From contig JAHBWE010000018.1 in assembly GCA_019637155.1 (NCBI GenBank), positions 62,001-126,000 on the forward strand: DNA of 64,000 nucleotides, written 5' to 3'. Of the stretch, positions 34,395 to 42,644 are shown in pieces (positions within the stretch are counted from its first letter, which is position 1; every line of letters starts with the position of its first letter). A program made the translations under genes and the position numbers. Origin of the DNA: Labilithrix sp. (GTDB lineage Bacteria; Myxococcota_A; Polyangia; Polyangiales; Polyangiaceae). The notes beneath the pieces are model-generated. The model worked only from the letters and a program-made list of their open reading frames with translations. It was not told the origin of the DNA and made no database searches.

Positions 34395-34453
34395 CCGAGA
34401 GACCGAGAGACCGAGCGACCGAGCACGAGACCGAGCACGAGACCGAGCATGAG
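34394..34453. repeat. Short-period repeat ACCGAG(AG/CG/CACGAG)
   Basis: Six imperfect units, first 8 bp (ACCGAGAG twice, ACCGAGCG) and then 12 bp (ACCGAGCACGAG twice, ACCGAGCATGAG), fill the gap between the convergent unknown gene and the endonuclease V gene. It looks like replication-slippage sequence. Confidence 0.7.
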
Positions 34454-34455
34454 CG

Positions 34456-34968
34456 TCAGGCGTCGCGGGCGAGGCGGTCGGCGCGCTTGAGGATCGTCGG
34501 GAGGCGATGCGGGCCGTGCATCCGCGTGACGTGCGCGGTCGCGGTCTGGAGGTCCATCCCCGCCGCCGTGACGAACAGCGGGCGCGCGCTGCCGCCGCGC
34601 ACGACCGCGGCGGCGCGATCGTTGTCCCGGAACGGCGTCTTCGCGACGCCGACGATCGGGACCGCGCCGCCGAGCGCGTCGTGAAGGCGCGCGCCGAGGC
34701 CGGGGCGCGCGCCGCCGAGCCAGACGTAGCCGTCGATCACGACGACGCTCGCGTCCGAGGAGGCGGCCGCGAGCGCCGCGAGCGCGGCGAGGATCCCCGG
34801 CAGCTCGCGGCGGTAGAACTCGCCCGGCGCGTAGGGCGCGGGCGCGTGGGGGGAGCGGACGACCCGCTCGATCGCGGGCGTCGCGTCGGTCCAGTCGCGG
34901 ACGCCGACGATGGCCGTGACGGCCTCGTGGTCCCGGTAATCGGCGTCGACGCAGGCGATGAGCTTCAT
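34456..34968 (-). CDS. Endonuclease V family protein
   Basis: Endonuclease V cuts DNA (or RNA) next to deoxyinosine and starts repair of deaminated adenine. The 170-residue protein keeps the family segments: IACVDADYRD at the N-terminus with an acidic metal ligand, YAPGEFYRRELPGIL, VVVIDGYVWLG with a second acidic residue, GLGARLHDALGG, VPIVGVAKTPF and RPLFVTAAGMD. It is shorter than classical Nfi (about 220), lacking an N-terminal extension, as in several family members. Stand-alone gene, divergent from the response regulator at 35006. Confidence 0.8.
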   Translation of the reverse strand: MKLIACVDADYRDHEAVTAIVGVRDWTDATPAIERVVRSPHAPAPYAPGEFYRRELPGILAALAALAAASSDASVVVIDGYVWLGGARPGLGARLHDALGGAVPIVGVAKTPFRDNDRAAAVVRGGSARPLFVTAAGMDLQTATAHVTRMHGPHRLPTILKRADRLARDA

Positions 34969-35005
34969 TCGGGCGCGTCCTCGCCGTTAAGCGTCGCAGG
35001 GCTAC

Positions 35006-35407
35006 ATGAATCGGAAAAGACTGCTCATCGTCGACGACGAGAAGCTCGTCCATGACGTCATCGGGCGCGCGCTCCGCCGCCGGATCGACATCGTCCACGA
35101 GCTGAGCGCGGAGGAGGCGCTCGAGCACCTCGCGATCGAGCTCGAAGGCGGCGCCTTCGACGTCGTCCTCCTCGACGTGTGCATGCCCGGCGTGCCCGAC
35201 GGCATCGACTTCTTCCGCTACATCCAGCGCATCGACGCCGGACGGCGACCGCCCGTGATCTTCATGACGGGCGACGATCGCATCGCGTCGACGCTCGGCG
35301 GGACGATGAAGACGCGCTGCCTCGCGAAGCCGTTCTCCATCGGTGAGCTCCGGGAGGCGCTCGGCGCGTTCCTCACGCCGGTCAGCGACGTGCCATGCGC
35401 GTCGTAG
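35006..35407 (+). CDS. Single-domain response regulator
   Basis: The 133-residue protein is a receiver domain with the acidic pair DDE (10-12), phospho-acceptor Asp57 (VLLDVCMPG), a Thr in FMTGDD and Lys in LAKPFS. It has no output domain. The gene overlaps the following Ser/Thr kinase gene by 13 bp, so the two proteins are probably produced together. That pairing suggests cross-talk between two-component and Ser/Thr signalling. Confidence 0.9.
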   Translation: MNRKRLLIVDDEKLVHDVIGRALRRRIDIVHELSAEEALEHLAIELEGGAFDVVLLDVCMPGVPDGIDFFRYIQRIDAGRRPPVIFMTGDDRIASTLGGTMKTRCLAKPFSIGELREALGAFLTPVSDVPCAS

Positions 35408-36681
35408 CGCCGACGTTGCCGCGCCACCCGTCGACCGAGATCCGCCGCGTCGCCGACCGAGGCTCGGAGCCGCTCGTCGACGGTCGCTATCGCGTCCTCG
35501 ACCGCATCGCGCAGGGCGGGATGGGCGTCGTGTACCGCGCCGAAGACGTGATGCTCCAGCGCCTCGCCGCGCTCAAGGTCATCGATCCGCGCTTCGCGCA
35601 GTCGACCTCGCTCGTGCAGCAGTTCCACCGCGAAGCCCGCGCCCTCGCGCGTCTCCGTCACGACAACGTGGTCCAGATCTACGCGTTCGGCGCGAGCGGC
35701 CGCTCGTACTTCTTCGCGATGGAGTACGTCGAAGGCGAGAACCTCGACGCCGTCATCGAGCGGTGCCGGAGCGAGGACACCTGGCTCCCGCTCGACCACG
35801 TGCTCGCGATCCTGCGCAAGGTCGCGGGCGGGCTCGGGGCCGCGCACGAACGGCACGTCACCCACCGCGACGTGAAGCCCGCGAACATCGTGATCGAGCG
35901 CGAGACGGGGCGGCCCGTGCTCGTCGACTTCGGCATCGCGCGACGGGCCGGCGACACGCACGCCGGCGAGGTCGCCGGCACGCCCGCGTACATGGCGCCG
36001 GAGCAGATCCGCAACGACGTGGACCTCATCGGACCCCGCTCCGACGTGTACGCGCTCGCGTGCACAGCCTACGAGATGATCGCGCGCCGTCCGCCGTTCG
36101 ACGGCGAGCATCCGCAGTCGATGATCTTCGCGCACCTCGATCGGCCGCCGCCGCCGCTCTCCGGCTTTCGTCCGTCCTGTGCCGGGCTCGACGCCGTGTT
36201 CGCGCGCGCGCTCGCGAAGCACCCCGCCGATCGCCACGCGAGCTGCACCGCCTTCGTCGGCGACCTCGAGGCCGCGGCGGCGTGGACGCCTCCCGTCGCG
36301 AAGGAGCCCCGCGCCGCCGCCGACGTGATCGTCCTCGCCTCCGACGAAGGGATCCGCCGCATCGTCGTCCGCGAGGCCGCGCGCTCGCTGAAGGACGCCG
36401 GTCGCGCGACCGACGTCGCCTGCGTGTCGGCGACGGACGAGCTCCTCGCGGCGCTCGCGGCGCGCGCGCCGGCGGCGGTGGTGCTCGATGACGCGGGGGC
36501 GACGGTGACGATCGCGCGCCGTCTCCGCGCGCTCGCGCCCGGTACCGGCATCGTCGTCCTCACGCGCGACATGCTCGCGGAGCGCGCGGTGTGGTCGGAG
36601 CTCGACGCGCGCCGCGTCGCGAAGCCGCTCAGCTCCCGCGCGCTCGCCGCCACCCTCGACGCGATCCTCGCGCGCCGATGA
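35395..36681 (+). CDS. Ser/Thr protein kinase with C-terminal receiver domain
   Basis: The 428-residue protein has a complete Hanks-type kinase (about 31-295): Gly loop QGGMGVV (40-46), Lys61, HRDVKPAN (157-164), DFG (178-180) and APEQ. The C-terminal part (about 309-428) is a receiver-like domain: VIVLASDEG at the first strand, VVLDDAG with candidate phospho-acceptor Asp365, IVVLTRD with the Thr, and RVAKPLS with Lys410. The first acidic pair is reduced to SDE. There is no membrane segment, so the kinase is cytosolic. The fusion links histidine-Asp phosphorelay to Ser/Thr phosphorylation. It overlaps the preceding response regulator gene by 13 bp and the next gene by 4 bp. Confidence 0.88.
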   Translation: MRVVAPTLPRHPSTEIRRVADRGSEPLVDGRYRVLDRIAQGGMGVVYRAEDVMLQRLAALKVIDPRFAQSTSLVQQFHREARALARLRHDNVVQIYAFGASGRSYFFAMEYVEGENLDAVIERCRSEDTWLPLDHVLAILRKVAGGLGAAHERHVTHRDVKPANIVIERETGRPVLVDFGIARRAGDTHAGEVAGTPAYMAPEQIRNDVDLIGPRSDVYALACTAYEMIARRPPFDGEHPQSMIFAHLDRPPPPLSGFRPSCAGLDAVFARALAKHPADRHASCTAFVGDLEAAAAWTPPVAKEPRAAADVIVLASDEGIRRIVVREAARSLKDAGRATDVACVSATDELLAALAARAPAAVVLDDAGATVTIARRLRALAPGTGIVVLTRDMLAERAVWSELDARRVAKPLSSRALAATLDAILARR

Positions 36682-37502
36682 CGTGCTACGACGCGGCGAT
36701 GCGCTGGTCGCTCGCCGTCGCCCTGCTCGCGTGCACGCCGGCGCCGACCACGCCGCGAGAGATCGCGGTCGCGAACGAGCGGAAATCGACAAACAAGATA
36801 AATGCGCCTAACATGCCAAGCGAGTCCGACGACGAAGGCACGCCGTACGAAGGCGGCGAGGTCGTGGAGCGCGGCGACACGAAGGTCCTCGACGCGCGCG
36901 CGCTCTTCCGCGATCGCGACGGCGGCATGCGCGTCCGCGAGCTCCATCCTCGCGAGACGCACGGGACCGAGCAGCGTCCGATCCGCCTCACGCTCGGCGA
37001 TCGCGTGATCTACGGCGCGTGGGACGTGCGATGGGGCGGCGTGCGCGAAGGCCTCGTCCGCCTCGAGGCGCGGCGCCGCGGCGAGCTCGTCTCCGAGTGG
37101 GGGACGTCGACCGACGAGCGCGTCGCCGGTGTGGACGTCGAGACGAAGAACAAGCTGTTCACGTTCCAGGTCCGTCTCGTCGCGACGACCGGGCGCCTCG
37201 ATCGCGGCGACGGCGCGATCGAGATCACCGGACGCGAGAGCGACCTCGCGCGACCGGCCGCGTACGGCCGCGCGATCGGGCTCGGCGTCTACGCGTTCCC
37301 GGACGGCCTCCGCGTCCACTTCGATCGCGGCGACGGATGCGACTTCGATCCTTCCGCGCCGTGTCCGTTCGGCGGCACCTGGAGCGCGACGGCGGCGCTC
37401 GGCGAGCAGGAGGCCCGCGTCGTGCTGAGCGCGAAGCTCACGAAGCTCCTCGGTCGCACGATCGAGCTCTCCCGCGGCGGCGCCTTCGTCGTGCGGAGGT
37501 AG
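36678..37502 (+). CDS. Secreted protein of unknown function, possible lipoprotein
   Basis: The start at ATG 36678 overlaps the kinase stop (ATGA); ATG 36699 is an alternative that gives a short signal. The signal-like segment MRWSLAVALLACTP contains a possible lipobox LLAC. The mature part is about 255 residues, rich in beta strands (LTLGDRVIYGAWDVRWGG, LFTFQVRLVATTGRL, GLGVYAFPDGLRVHFD), with one Cys pair (GCDFDPSAPC). No family recognised. Translational coupling to the Ser/Thr kinase suggests a functional link, perhaps an envelope sensor or target. Confidence 0.65.
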   Translation: MTCYDAAMRWSLAVALLACTPAPTTPREIAVANERKSTNKINAPNMPSESDDEGTPYEGGEVVERGDTKVLDARALFRDRDGGMRVRELHPRETHGTEQRPIRLTLGDRVIYGAWDVRWGGVREGLVRLEARRRGELVSEWGTSTDERVAGVDVETKNKLFTFQVRLVATTGRLDRGDGAIEITGRESDLARPAAYGRAIGLGVYAFPDGLRVHFDRGDGCDFDPSAPCPFGGTWSATAALGEQEARVVLSAKLTKLLGRTIELSRGGAFVVRR

Positions 37503-37518
37503 CTCGACGGAGCTCGGC

Positions 37519-38208
37519 TCAGGGCGGCGTCGTCGACGTGCCCGGGATCGCCGACGCCGAGAAGCGGTACAGCGCGTGCGTCGTGATCGCCGACTTGATC
37601 GTCCGCTTGTAGACCGGCGGATCGTAGTTGTAGCCCTCGTCCGCGATCCCATCGATCCACGCGTTCACCGCCGCGGTCGGGTCCGCGTCCGGATCCGCGA
37701 GACGCGCGGCGCGGTAGCGATCGGTCGCCGCCTTGTAGTTCGCCCAGTCGGCGCGGACCGCGAGCTTGTACGCGACGAAGAGGATGCCGTCCTCGAGGCT
37801 GCGGAAGACGATGTAGTCGTTGCCGACGTCCCACGCGGGCTGGCACGTCAGCGTGTACTTCCCGCGTCCCCCCGCGGAGCCGGCGGACACGAACTTGTAG
37901 CCGAACGAGTTGTTCGCGTAGAGCGCGGTCCGCGTGTAGCCGAAGCCGCCCTCGATCGCGGCCATCGCGAGGATCGCGGAGGCGGGGACGCCGTACGTGC
38001 GCTCCGCCTTCAGCGCCGAGAGCCCCGCCTTCTTGAGGAACGCCTCCTTCTCCGCCGGCGTGGGGTGGCCGGGCTGGGGCGCGTAGCAGTCCCAGCTCGT
38101 GGCCGCCGACGTCGTCTCGCCCATGTCTTCCACGTCTTCGTCGATCGGCGCGCACGCCGCGCACGTGAAAGCGAACAGCAGGAAACCAACACCGCGCAGA
38201 TGTTTCAT
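37519..38208 (-). CDS. Lipoprotein with glucosaminidase-like domain
   Basis: The 229-residue protein has a lipoprotein signal (FTCAAC lipobox, Cys19) and a domain resembling the Glucosaminidase (GH73-like) family: YGVPASAILAMAAIEGGFG with the candidate catalytic Glu, TALYANNSFGYKF, FRSLEDGILFVAYKL and YKAATDRYRAARLADPDAD. Such enzymes cut the glycan strand of peptidoglycan. The typical YA(T)DP region is not clearly present, so activity should be treated as inferred. Convergent with the secreted-protein gene at 36678, 16 bp away. Confidence 0.7.
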   Translation of the reverse strand: MKHLRGVGFLLFAFTCAACAPIDEDVEDMGETTSAATSWDCYAPQPGHPTPAEKEAFLKKAGLSALKAERTYGVPASAILAMAAIEGGFGYTRTALYANNSFGYKFVSAGSAGGRGKYTLTCQPAWDVGNDYIVFRSLEDGILFVAYKLAVRADWANYKAATDRYRAARLADPDADPTAAVNAWIDGIADEGYNYDPPVYKRTIKSAITTHALYRFSASAIPGTSTTPP

Positions 38209-38370
38209 CCCAACCTCCCGCCGTGTGCGAGAGCGAGGGACATGCCGACCGCCGTCAGCGGAAAGAGTCGGCGTTCGAAGCTCGCGCGGACGATCCTTCG
38301 CGTCTCATCTCTGCCAGCGTCCCGCACTGCTGACTCGAGACCTCTCCAACCGAGGCGAAAAGGACGCAAC

Positions 38371-39663
38371 TCACGCCGCGCGGCGCTCGGCGACGAGCTC
38401 GAGGATCGCGTCGGCGGCGGCGAGCGGGCCGTCGACCTTCGCGTACGAGTCGCGGACGCGGCGGGCGCCGTCGCGGAAGCGCGCGTCGCCGAGGATCCTC
38501 TTCGCGAGGTCCGCGATCGCCGGCGACGTCGCGTCGCGCATCGCGATGCGCGCCCCCGCGCCGTGCCGCTCGACGAGCTGTCCGTTGAAGTCCTGCTCCG
38601 GCTGGAGCGGGATCGTGATGAGCGGCGTGCCGGCGGCCATCGCGCACTGCACGCTGCCTTGCCCGCCGGCGGTGACGGCGAGGTCGACCTTTGGCATCAC
38701 GAGGTGGCTCGGCAGGACCTGCTCGACGAGGACGTCGTCGCCCGCGAGATCGCCGACGTCGTGCACCGTCCCCGCGACGAGCAGGCGCGCGCCGGAGGAG
38801 CGAAGCGCGGAGACGACGCCGCGCACCTCCTCGGTGAGGCTCGAGGTGATCGCGACGTAGGCGACGGGCCCGCCGCCGTCGAGGAAACGTGTCACCCGCT
38901 CCGGCACCGGTCGATCGATCTGCGCGAAGATCGGCCCCGCGTAGCGAAGGCGCGTCGACGCGCGGTAGCCGGCGCCCGCCGGCCGCCAGCGGTCCATCAC
39001 CTCGGCCGGGACGCCGAGCACGTCCGGCGTGTCCGGCACGAGCGTGAGATCGGAGAGGAGGAGCGCGGCGAAGCTCGGCACATCCTCGACGCCGAGCTCC
39101 TTCGCGACGCGGTTGAAGCCCGCGCAGTAGAACTTCAGCTTGTTCATCCCGACGTTGTTGAACGCGCGGAGCAGGAAGGTGGGGAGGAAGCGAATGCCCG
39201 GGACCATCTGGGTGAGGAACGGCTCGATCATCTTGCGCTCCCACACCGGCGGGACGAACGAGCCCGCGTGCTCCGTGACGAGCGGGATCTCCGCGAGCCG
39301 CGTCGAGAGCAGCGTCGTCAGCGTGAAGCCGGTCACCGCGACGCCGACGTCGTTCTCGCGGAAGAAGCGCGCCTCGGCCTCGGCGTAGGCGCGGATCTCG
39401 GCGTCGGTCCACATGCTCTGGTTGGGCGGCCCCATCCCCGCGCCCATGCGGACGAGCTCCTTGCAGCGCTCGTTCGTGAGCCGCGTCCCCACCACCGTGT
39501 AGCGAACGCCCTCGGCCTTCAGGAGCTCCTCGTGCGTCCCGCCGTGCGTCGCGACGCACACGTCCGCGCCGCGGGCGAGGAGCGCGCGCCGGATCGCGAG
39601 CATGCGCGTCGTCTCGGAGAGGTAGGCGCAGTGGGGGAGGAGACAGATTTTCTGGCGGGCCAT
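38371..39663 (-). CDS. MGT-type UDP-glycosyltransferase
   Basis: The 430-residue protein belongs to the GT1 / macrolide glycosyltransferase type: N-terminal ICLLPHCAYLSETTRMLAIR, and a C-terminal nucleotide-sugar binding region with VAYVAITSSLTEE, VEQVLPSHLVMPKVDLAVTA, GGQGSVQCAMAAGTPLITIP and PEQDFNGQLVE, corresponding to the HGGxxS...Q...D pattern but with AGG in place of HGG. It probably transfers a sugar to a small hydrophobic or lipid acceptor. It starts at 39663, divergent from the MarR regulator. An AT-rich palindrome 9 bp upstream of its start suggests MarR control. Confidence 0.82.
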   Translation of the reverse strand: MARQKICLLPHCAYLSETTRMLAIRRALLARGADVCVATHGGTHEELLKAEGVRYTVVGTRLTNERCKELVRMGAGMGPPNQSMWTDAEIRAYAEAEARFFRENDVGVAVTGFTLTTLLSTRLAEIPLVTEHAGSFVPPVWERKMIEPFLTQMVPGIRFLPTFLLRAFNNVGMNKLKFYCAGFNRVAKELGVEDVPSFAALLLSDLTLVPDTPDVLGVPAEVMDRWRPAGAGYRASTRLRYAGPIFAQIDRPVPERVTRFLDGGGPVAYVAITSSLTEEVRGVVSALRSSGARLLVAGTVHDVGDLAGDDVLVEQVLPSHLVMPKVDLAVTAGGQGSVQCAMAAGTPLITIPLQPEQDFNGQLVERHGAGARIAMRDATSPAIADLAKRILGDARFRDGARRVRDSYAKVDGPLAAADAILELVAERRAA

Positions 39664-39671
39664 GACAATAC

Positions 39672-39683
39672 GTAATATATTAC
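39672..39683. promoter_or_regulatory. Perfect AT-rich palindrome, candidate MarR operator
   Basis: GTAATATATTAC is a perfect 12-bp palindrome in an otherwise GC-rich region, 9 bp upstream of the glycosyltransferase start and about 100 bp upstream of the MarR gene. The flanks (ATAC, ATAAA) keep the region AT-rich. The position and symmetry suit a MarR-family dimer repressing the glycosyltransferase and possibly its own gene. Confidence 0.55.
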
Positions 39684-39783
39684 ATAAATCGAACGCCCCG
39701 CAACGCCCGCCGACGTCCTCACGCCGGAGGAAGCAGAGACGCTCGGCCCCGAGCGCGCCGAGATCGTCCGTACCTTCCGGCGC

Positions 39784-40200
39784 TTGCACCACATCGGGCA
39801 GCAGCTCCGCTTCCTCGCCGACACGCTCTACCGCGCCGACGGCATCACCGCGCAGCAGGCGATGCTCCTCAGCACCGTCGATCTCCTCGGCGCGCCGACG
39901 CTCGGCGAGGCGGCGGCGACGATGGCGACGAGCCACCAGAACGTGAAGCAGCTCGTGACGTCGCTCGAGGGCAAGGGGTTCCTCACCATCGCGCAGGACG
40001 CCGCCGACGCGCGCGTTCGCCGGCTGAAGACGACGGCGAAGAGCCGCCGCTACTGGGCCGCGCGCGACGGCGCGGACATCGACGTCGTCGTGACGTGGTT
40101 CGATCGCCTGAGCGCGCGCGAGATCGGCGACCTCTCGCGCCTCCTCGCGAAGCTGCACCCCGGCATCGTCCAGGCCGCGAAGCGCCAGCGATCGCCGTAG
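39784..40200 (+). CDS. MarR-family transcriptional regulator
   Basis: The 138-residue protein has a winged-helix core: ITAQQAMLLSTVDLLGAPTL, GEAAATMATSHQNVKQLVTS (recognition helix) and LEGKGFLTIAQDAADARVRR (wing). The only in-frame start codon is TTG 39784; upstream codons back to a stop at 39685 read sensibly as protein (ERAEIVRTFRR) but contain no ATG, GTG or TTG, so a non-standard start or a changed start codon is possible. Divergent from the glycosyltransferase it probably controls; convergent with the GT4 gene. Confidence 0.85.
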   Translation: MHHIGQQLRFLADTLYRADGITAQQAMLLSTVDLLGAPTLGEAAATMATSHQNVKQLVTSLEGKGFLTIAQDAADARVRRLKTTAKSRRYWAARDGADIDVVVTWFDRLSAREIGDLSRLLAKLHPGIVQAAKRQRSP

Positions 40201-40242
40201 AGCGAGGTCGCCGCGAAGCGTCAGCGATCGCCGTAGAGCGAG
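40174..40242. repeat. 33-bp direct repeat with 36-bp period across two convergent gene ends
   Basis: The block starting GCCGCGAAGCGCCAGCGATC occurs at 40174-40206 and 40210-40242 with one difference. The first copy covers the MarR stop codon, the second the stop codon of the convergent GT4 gene. A 36-bp tandem duplication equals 12 codons. It probably arose by a slippage event that moved or duplicated the gene ends. Confidence 0.8.
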
Positions 40243-41297
40243 AGGTAGCGATCGAGCATTCGCTCCTCGGCGAAGCGGCGGAGGGCGAACGCGCGGGCGG
40301 CCTCGCCGAGCCTGCGTCGCCGCGACTCGTCGTCCGCGAGCTCCTGGACCGCGCCGCGCAGCGCCGCCGCGTCGCCGCTCGGGACGAGGAGGCCGGTGTC
40401 GCTCGGCACGACGTCGGGAATGCCGCCGACCGCGGTCGCGACGATCGGGAGCTCCGTCGCCATCGCCTCCGCGATCACGAGCGGGAGCCCTTCGTTCTTC
40501 GACGAGAGCGCGAACACGTCGAACGACGCGAGCAGCCGCGGGACGTCGGGGCGCGCGCCGGTGAGGGTGACGAACGGGCGCGCGGCGGGGTCGATCGCGG
40601 CCTCGATCGCGCCGCGCGTGCCGCCCTCGCCGACGATGACGAGACGGAACCGATCGGAGACGACCGGCGCGAGGGAGCGAACGAGGTGCGGGTAGTCCTT
40701 CTCCTCGACGAGGCGCCCCACCGTGCCGACGACGAACGCGTCGGGTGGGATGCCGAGCTCGGCGCGGATCGCCGCGCGCGCCTCCGCGTCGGGGCGGAAC
40801 TTGCCGAGCGGGATCCCGTTCTCGATGACGGTGAGCCGCCCGCGCGGCGGACGCTCTTCGCGCGCCGCGATGTCCGCGGTGTCCTGCGCCACCGCGACGA
40901 AGTGGTGGGCGCACCGCGCGCCGACGCGGGCGAGGCGGAGCGCGTTCTTCGTGTACGGGATGTGCCCGTGCCGCGTGTGGACGATGCGCGGCACGCGGGC
41001 GAGGCGCGCGGCGGGCGCGGCGTAGGAGAGCGGCGCCGCGTTGTGCGTGTGCACGACGTCGGGGCGGAGCCGGCGGAAGAGGCGGAAGAGGCGCGCGTAG
41101 AGGGTGGGATCGAAGCCGTCGCGGCGGACGACGTCGTGGATCGGGAGCGGCGCGACCTCGGAGCGGAGCGCGCCGCCGCCGGTCAGGGTGACGACGTGGA
41201 CGTCGTGGCCGCGCTCGCGGAGCGCCTGGCACATCCGGACGAGCAGGCGCTCCTGCCCGCCGATGTCGAGCGAGAGCACCACCTCCGCGATTCGCAT
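40221..41297 (-). CDS. Glycosyltransferase family 4
   Basis: The 358-residue protein has the GT-B fold pattern of GT4 enzymes: EVVLSLDIGGQERLLVRMCQ at the N-terminus, DVVHTHNAAP, VIENGIPLGKF, VGTVGRLVEEKDYPHLV, LVIVGEGGTR and FDVFALSSKNEGLPLVIAEA with the ExxxxxxxE nucleotide-sugar motif. It transfers sugars from a nucleotide-sugar donor, probably for a surface polysaccharide. It is followed 18 bp upstream on the same strand by the AlgD-like dehydrogenase, so the minus-strand genes at 40.2-43.9 kb may form an operon. Acceptor unknown. Confidence 0.88.
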   Translation of the reverse strand: MRIAEVVLSLDIGGQERLLVRMCQALRERGHDVHVVTLTGGGALRSEVAPLPIHDVVRRDGFDPTLYARLFRLFRRLRPDVVHTHNAAPLSYAAPAARLARVPRIVHTRHGHIPYTKNALRLARVGARCAHHFVAVAQDTADIAAREERPPRGRLTVIENGIPLGKFRPDAEARAAIRAELGIPPDAFVVGTVGRLVEEKDYPHLVRSLAPVVSDRFRLVIVGEGGTRGAIEAAIDPAARPFVTLTGARPDVPRLLASFDVFALSSKNEGLPLVIAEAMATELPIVATAVGGIPDVVPSDTGLLVPSGDAAALRGAVQELADDESRRRRLGEAARAFALRRFAEERMLDRYLSLYGDR

Positions 41298-41315
41298 CTC
41301 GCTACGGCGCCGCCC

Positions 41316-42632
41316 TTACCACGAGATGCCGCGGTAGTTCTTCTCGCTCGTCTGAGGCCCGAAGGCGCGCACGAGGTCGATGAGGATCTGCTCGTCGGCG
41401 AGCTGATCGCGGATGGTGCGGAACTCGGCCGAGCCGTTGCCGATGACGACCGTCTCCGAGCTCTTGAGGACGTCCGCGACGGTGGGCTTCATCATCGTCC
41501 AGATGTGCGGGATCTCCTTCTCGATGTACTCCTTGTTCGCGCCCATGACGCGGCTCTCGGAGATGTCGCGGTCGTAGATCGAGAGCTGGATCCCCTTGCC
41601 GATCAGGTACTCGACGAGGGTGACCATCGGCGACTCGCGGAGGTCGTCGGTGCCCGCCTTGAAGGTCATGCCGAGGACGCCGACCTTCTTGTGGCCCGTC
41701 GCCATGACCATCTTGAAGGCGCGCTGCACCTGCTGGTTGTTGCTCTCGAGCGTGGCGCGGAGGATCGGGACGTCGATGTCGGCCTGCTTCGCGCGGTAGA
41801 CCATCGCGCGGAGGTCCTTCGGGAGGCAGGAGCCGCCGAACGCGAAGCCCGGCTTCATGTACGCGGGCGAGATGTTCAGCTTCCGGTCCTCGCAGACGAT
41901 GCGCATGACCTCGTGGCTGTCGACGCCGACCGCCTTGCAGATGTTTCCGATCTCGTTCGCGAACCCGACCTTGAGGCCGTGGAAGCAGTTGCAGACGTAC
42001 TTCACCATCTCCGCGACGCGGAGGGCGGTCACGAAGACCGGCGCCTCGATGCTCTGGTAGAGCCCCTTCACGACCTCGACCGAGGCGGGATCATCGCCGC
42101 CGATGAGCGTGAACGGCGGATCGTAGAAGTCCTTCACGCTGCTGCCTTCGCGGAGGAACTCGGGGTTCGAGCACACCGCGAAGCCCTCGCCGTGCTTCTT
42201 CCCCGACGCCTTCTCGAGGGTCGGGATGACGAGGTCGTAGTTGGTGCCGGGGAGCACGGTCGAGCGGATGACGACGACGTGCGGCGTCGACTTCTTCGCG
42301 ATCGCTTCGCCGATCTCCTCGCACACGCGCTCGACGTACTTCAGCTCGAGGCTCGCGTTGTCGCGGCTCGGAGTGCCGACGCAGACGAGGCTCACCTCGG
42401 TCTCCATCACCGCATCGCGGGAGCTCGTCGTCGCGCTGAGGCGGCCGGCGGCGCGCGTCTCGGCGACCATCTCGGTGATGCCCGCCTCGAGGATGGTCGG
42501 CTTGCCCGAGTTGACGAGGTCGACCTTGCTCTGGCTCACGTCGACGCCGATGACGCGATGGCCCTCCTTCGCGAAGCAGGCGGCAGACACGCATCCGACG
42601 TAACCGAGACCGAAGACGCTGATGGCGGACAT
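41316..42632 (-). CDS. AlgD-like GDP-mannose/UDP-glucose 6-dehydrogenase
   Basis: NAD-dependent four-electron oxidation of a nucleotide sugar to the uronic acid. The 438-residue protein has the N-terminal Rossmann motif VFGLGYVGCVSAACFAKEGH, CVGTPS, RSTVLPGT, NPEFLREGSSVKDF, the lysine-containing AEMVKYVCNCFHGLKV, and the catalytic Cys in GFAFGGSCLPKDLRA, followed by VGVLGMTFKAGTDDLRESP. The FAFGGSCLPKD form and overall length are closest to GDP-mannose dehydrogenases such as AlgD. This supports a uronate-containing exopolysaccharide; the donor identity is inferred. Confidence 0.88.
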   Translation of the reverse strand: MSAISVFGLGYVGCVSAACFAKEGHRVIGVDVSQSKVDLVNSGKPTILEAGITEMVAETRAAGRLSATTSSRDAVMETEVSLVCVGTPSRDNASLELKYVERVCEEIGEAIAKKSTPHVVVIRSTVLPGTNYDLVIPTLEKASGKKHGEGFAVCSNPEFLREGSSVKDFYDPPFTLIGGDDPASVEVVKGLYQSIEAPVFVTALRVAEMVKYVCNCFHGLKVGFANEIGNICKAVGVDSHEVMRIVCEDRKLNISPAYMKPGFAFGGSCLPKDLRAMVYRAKQADIDVPILRATLESNNQQVQRAFKMVMATGHKKVGVLGMTFKAGTDDLRESPMVTLVEYLIGKGIQLSIYDRDISESRVMGANKEYIEKEIPHIWTMMKPTVADVLKSSETVVIGNGSAEFRTIRDQLADEQILIDLVRAFGPQTSEKNYRGISW

Positions 42633-42644
42633 GAAGCTCCCTTC

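Noticed and set aside
22769..34453. Transposon or prophage carrying the repeats
   Set aside because: No transposase, integrase or phage gene lies among the repeats; the genes between them are core metabolism and regulators.
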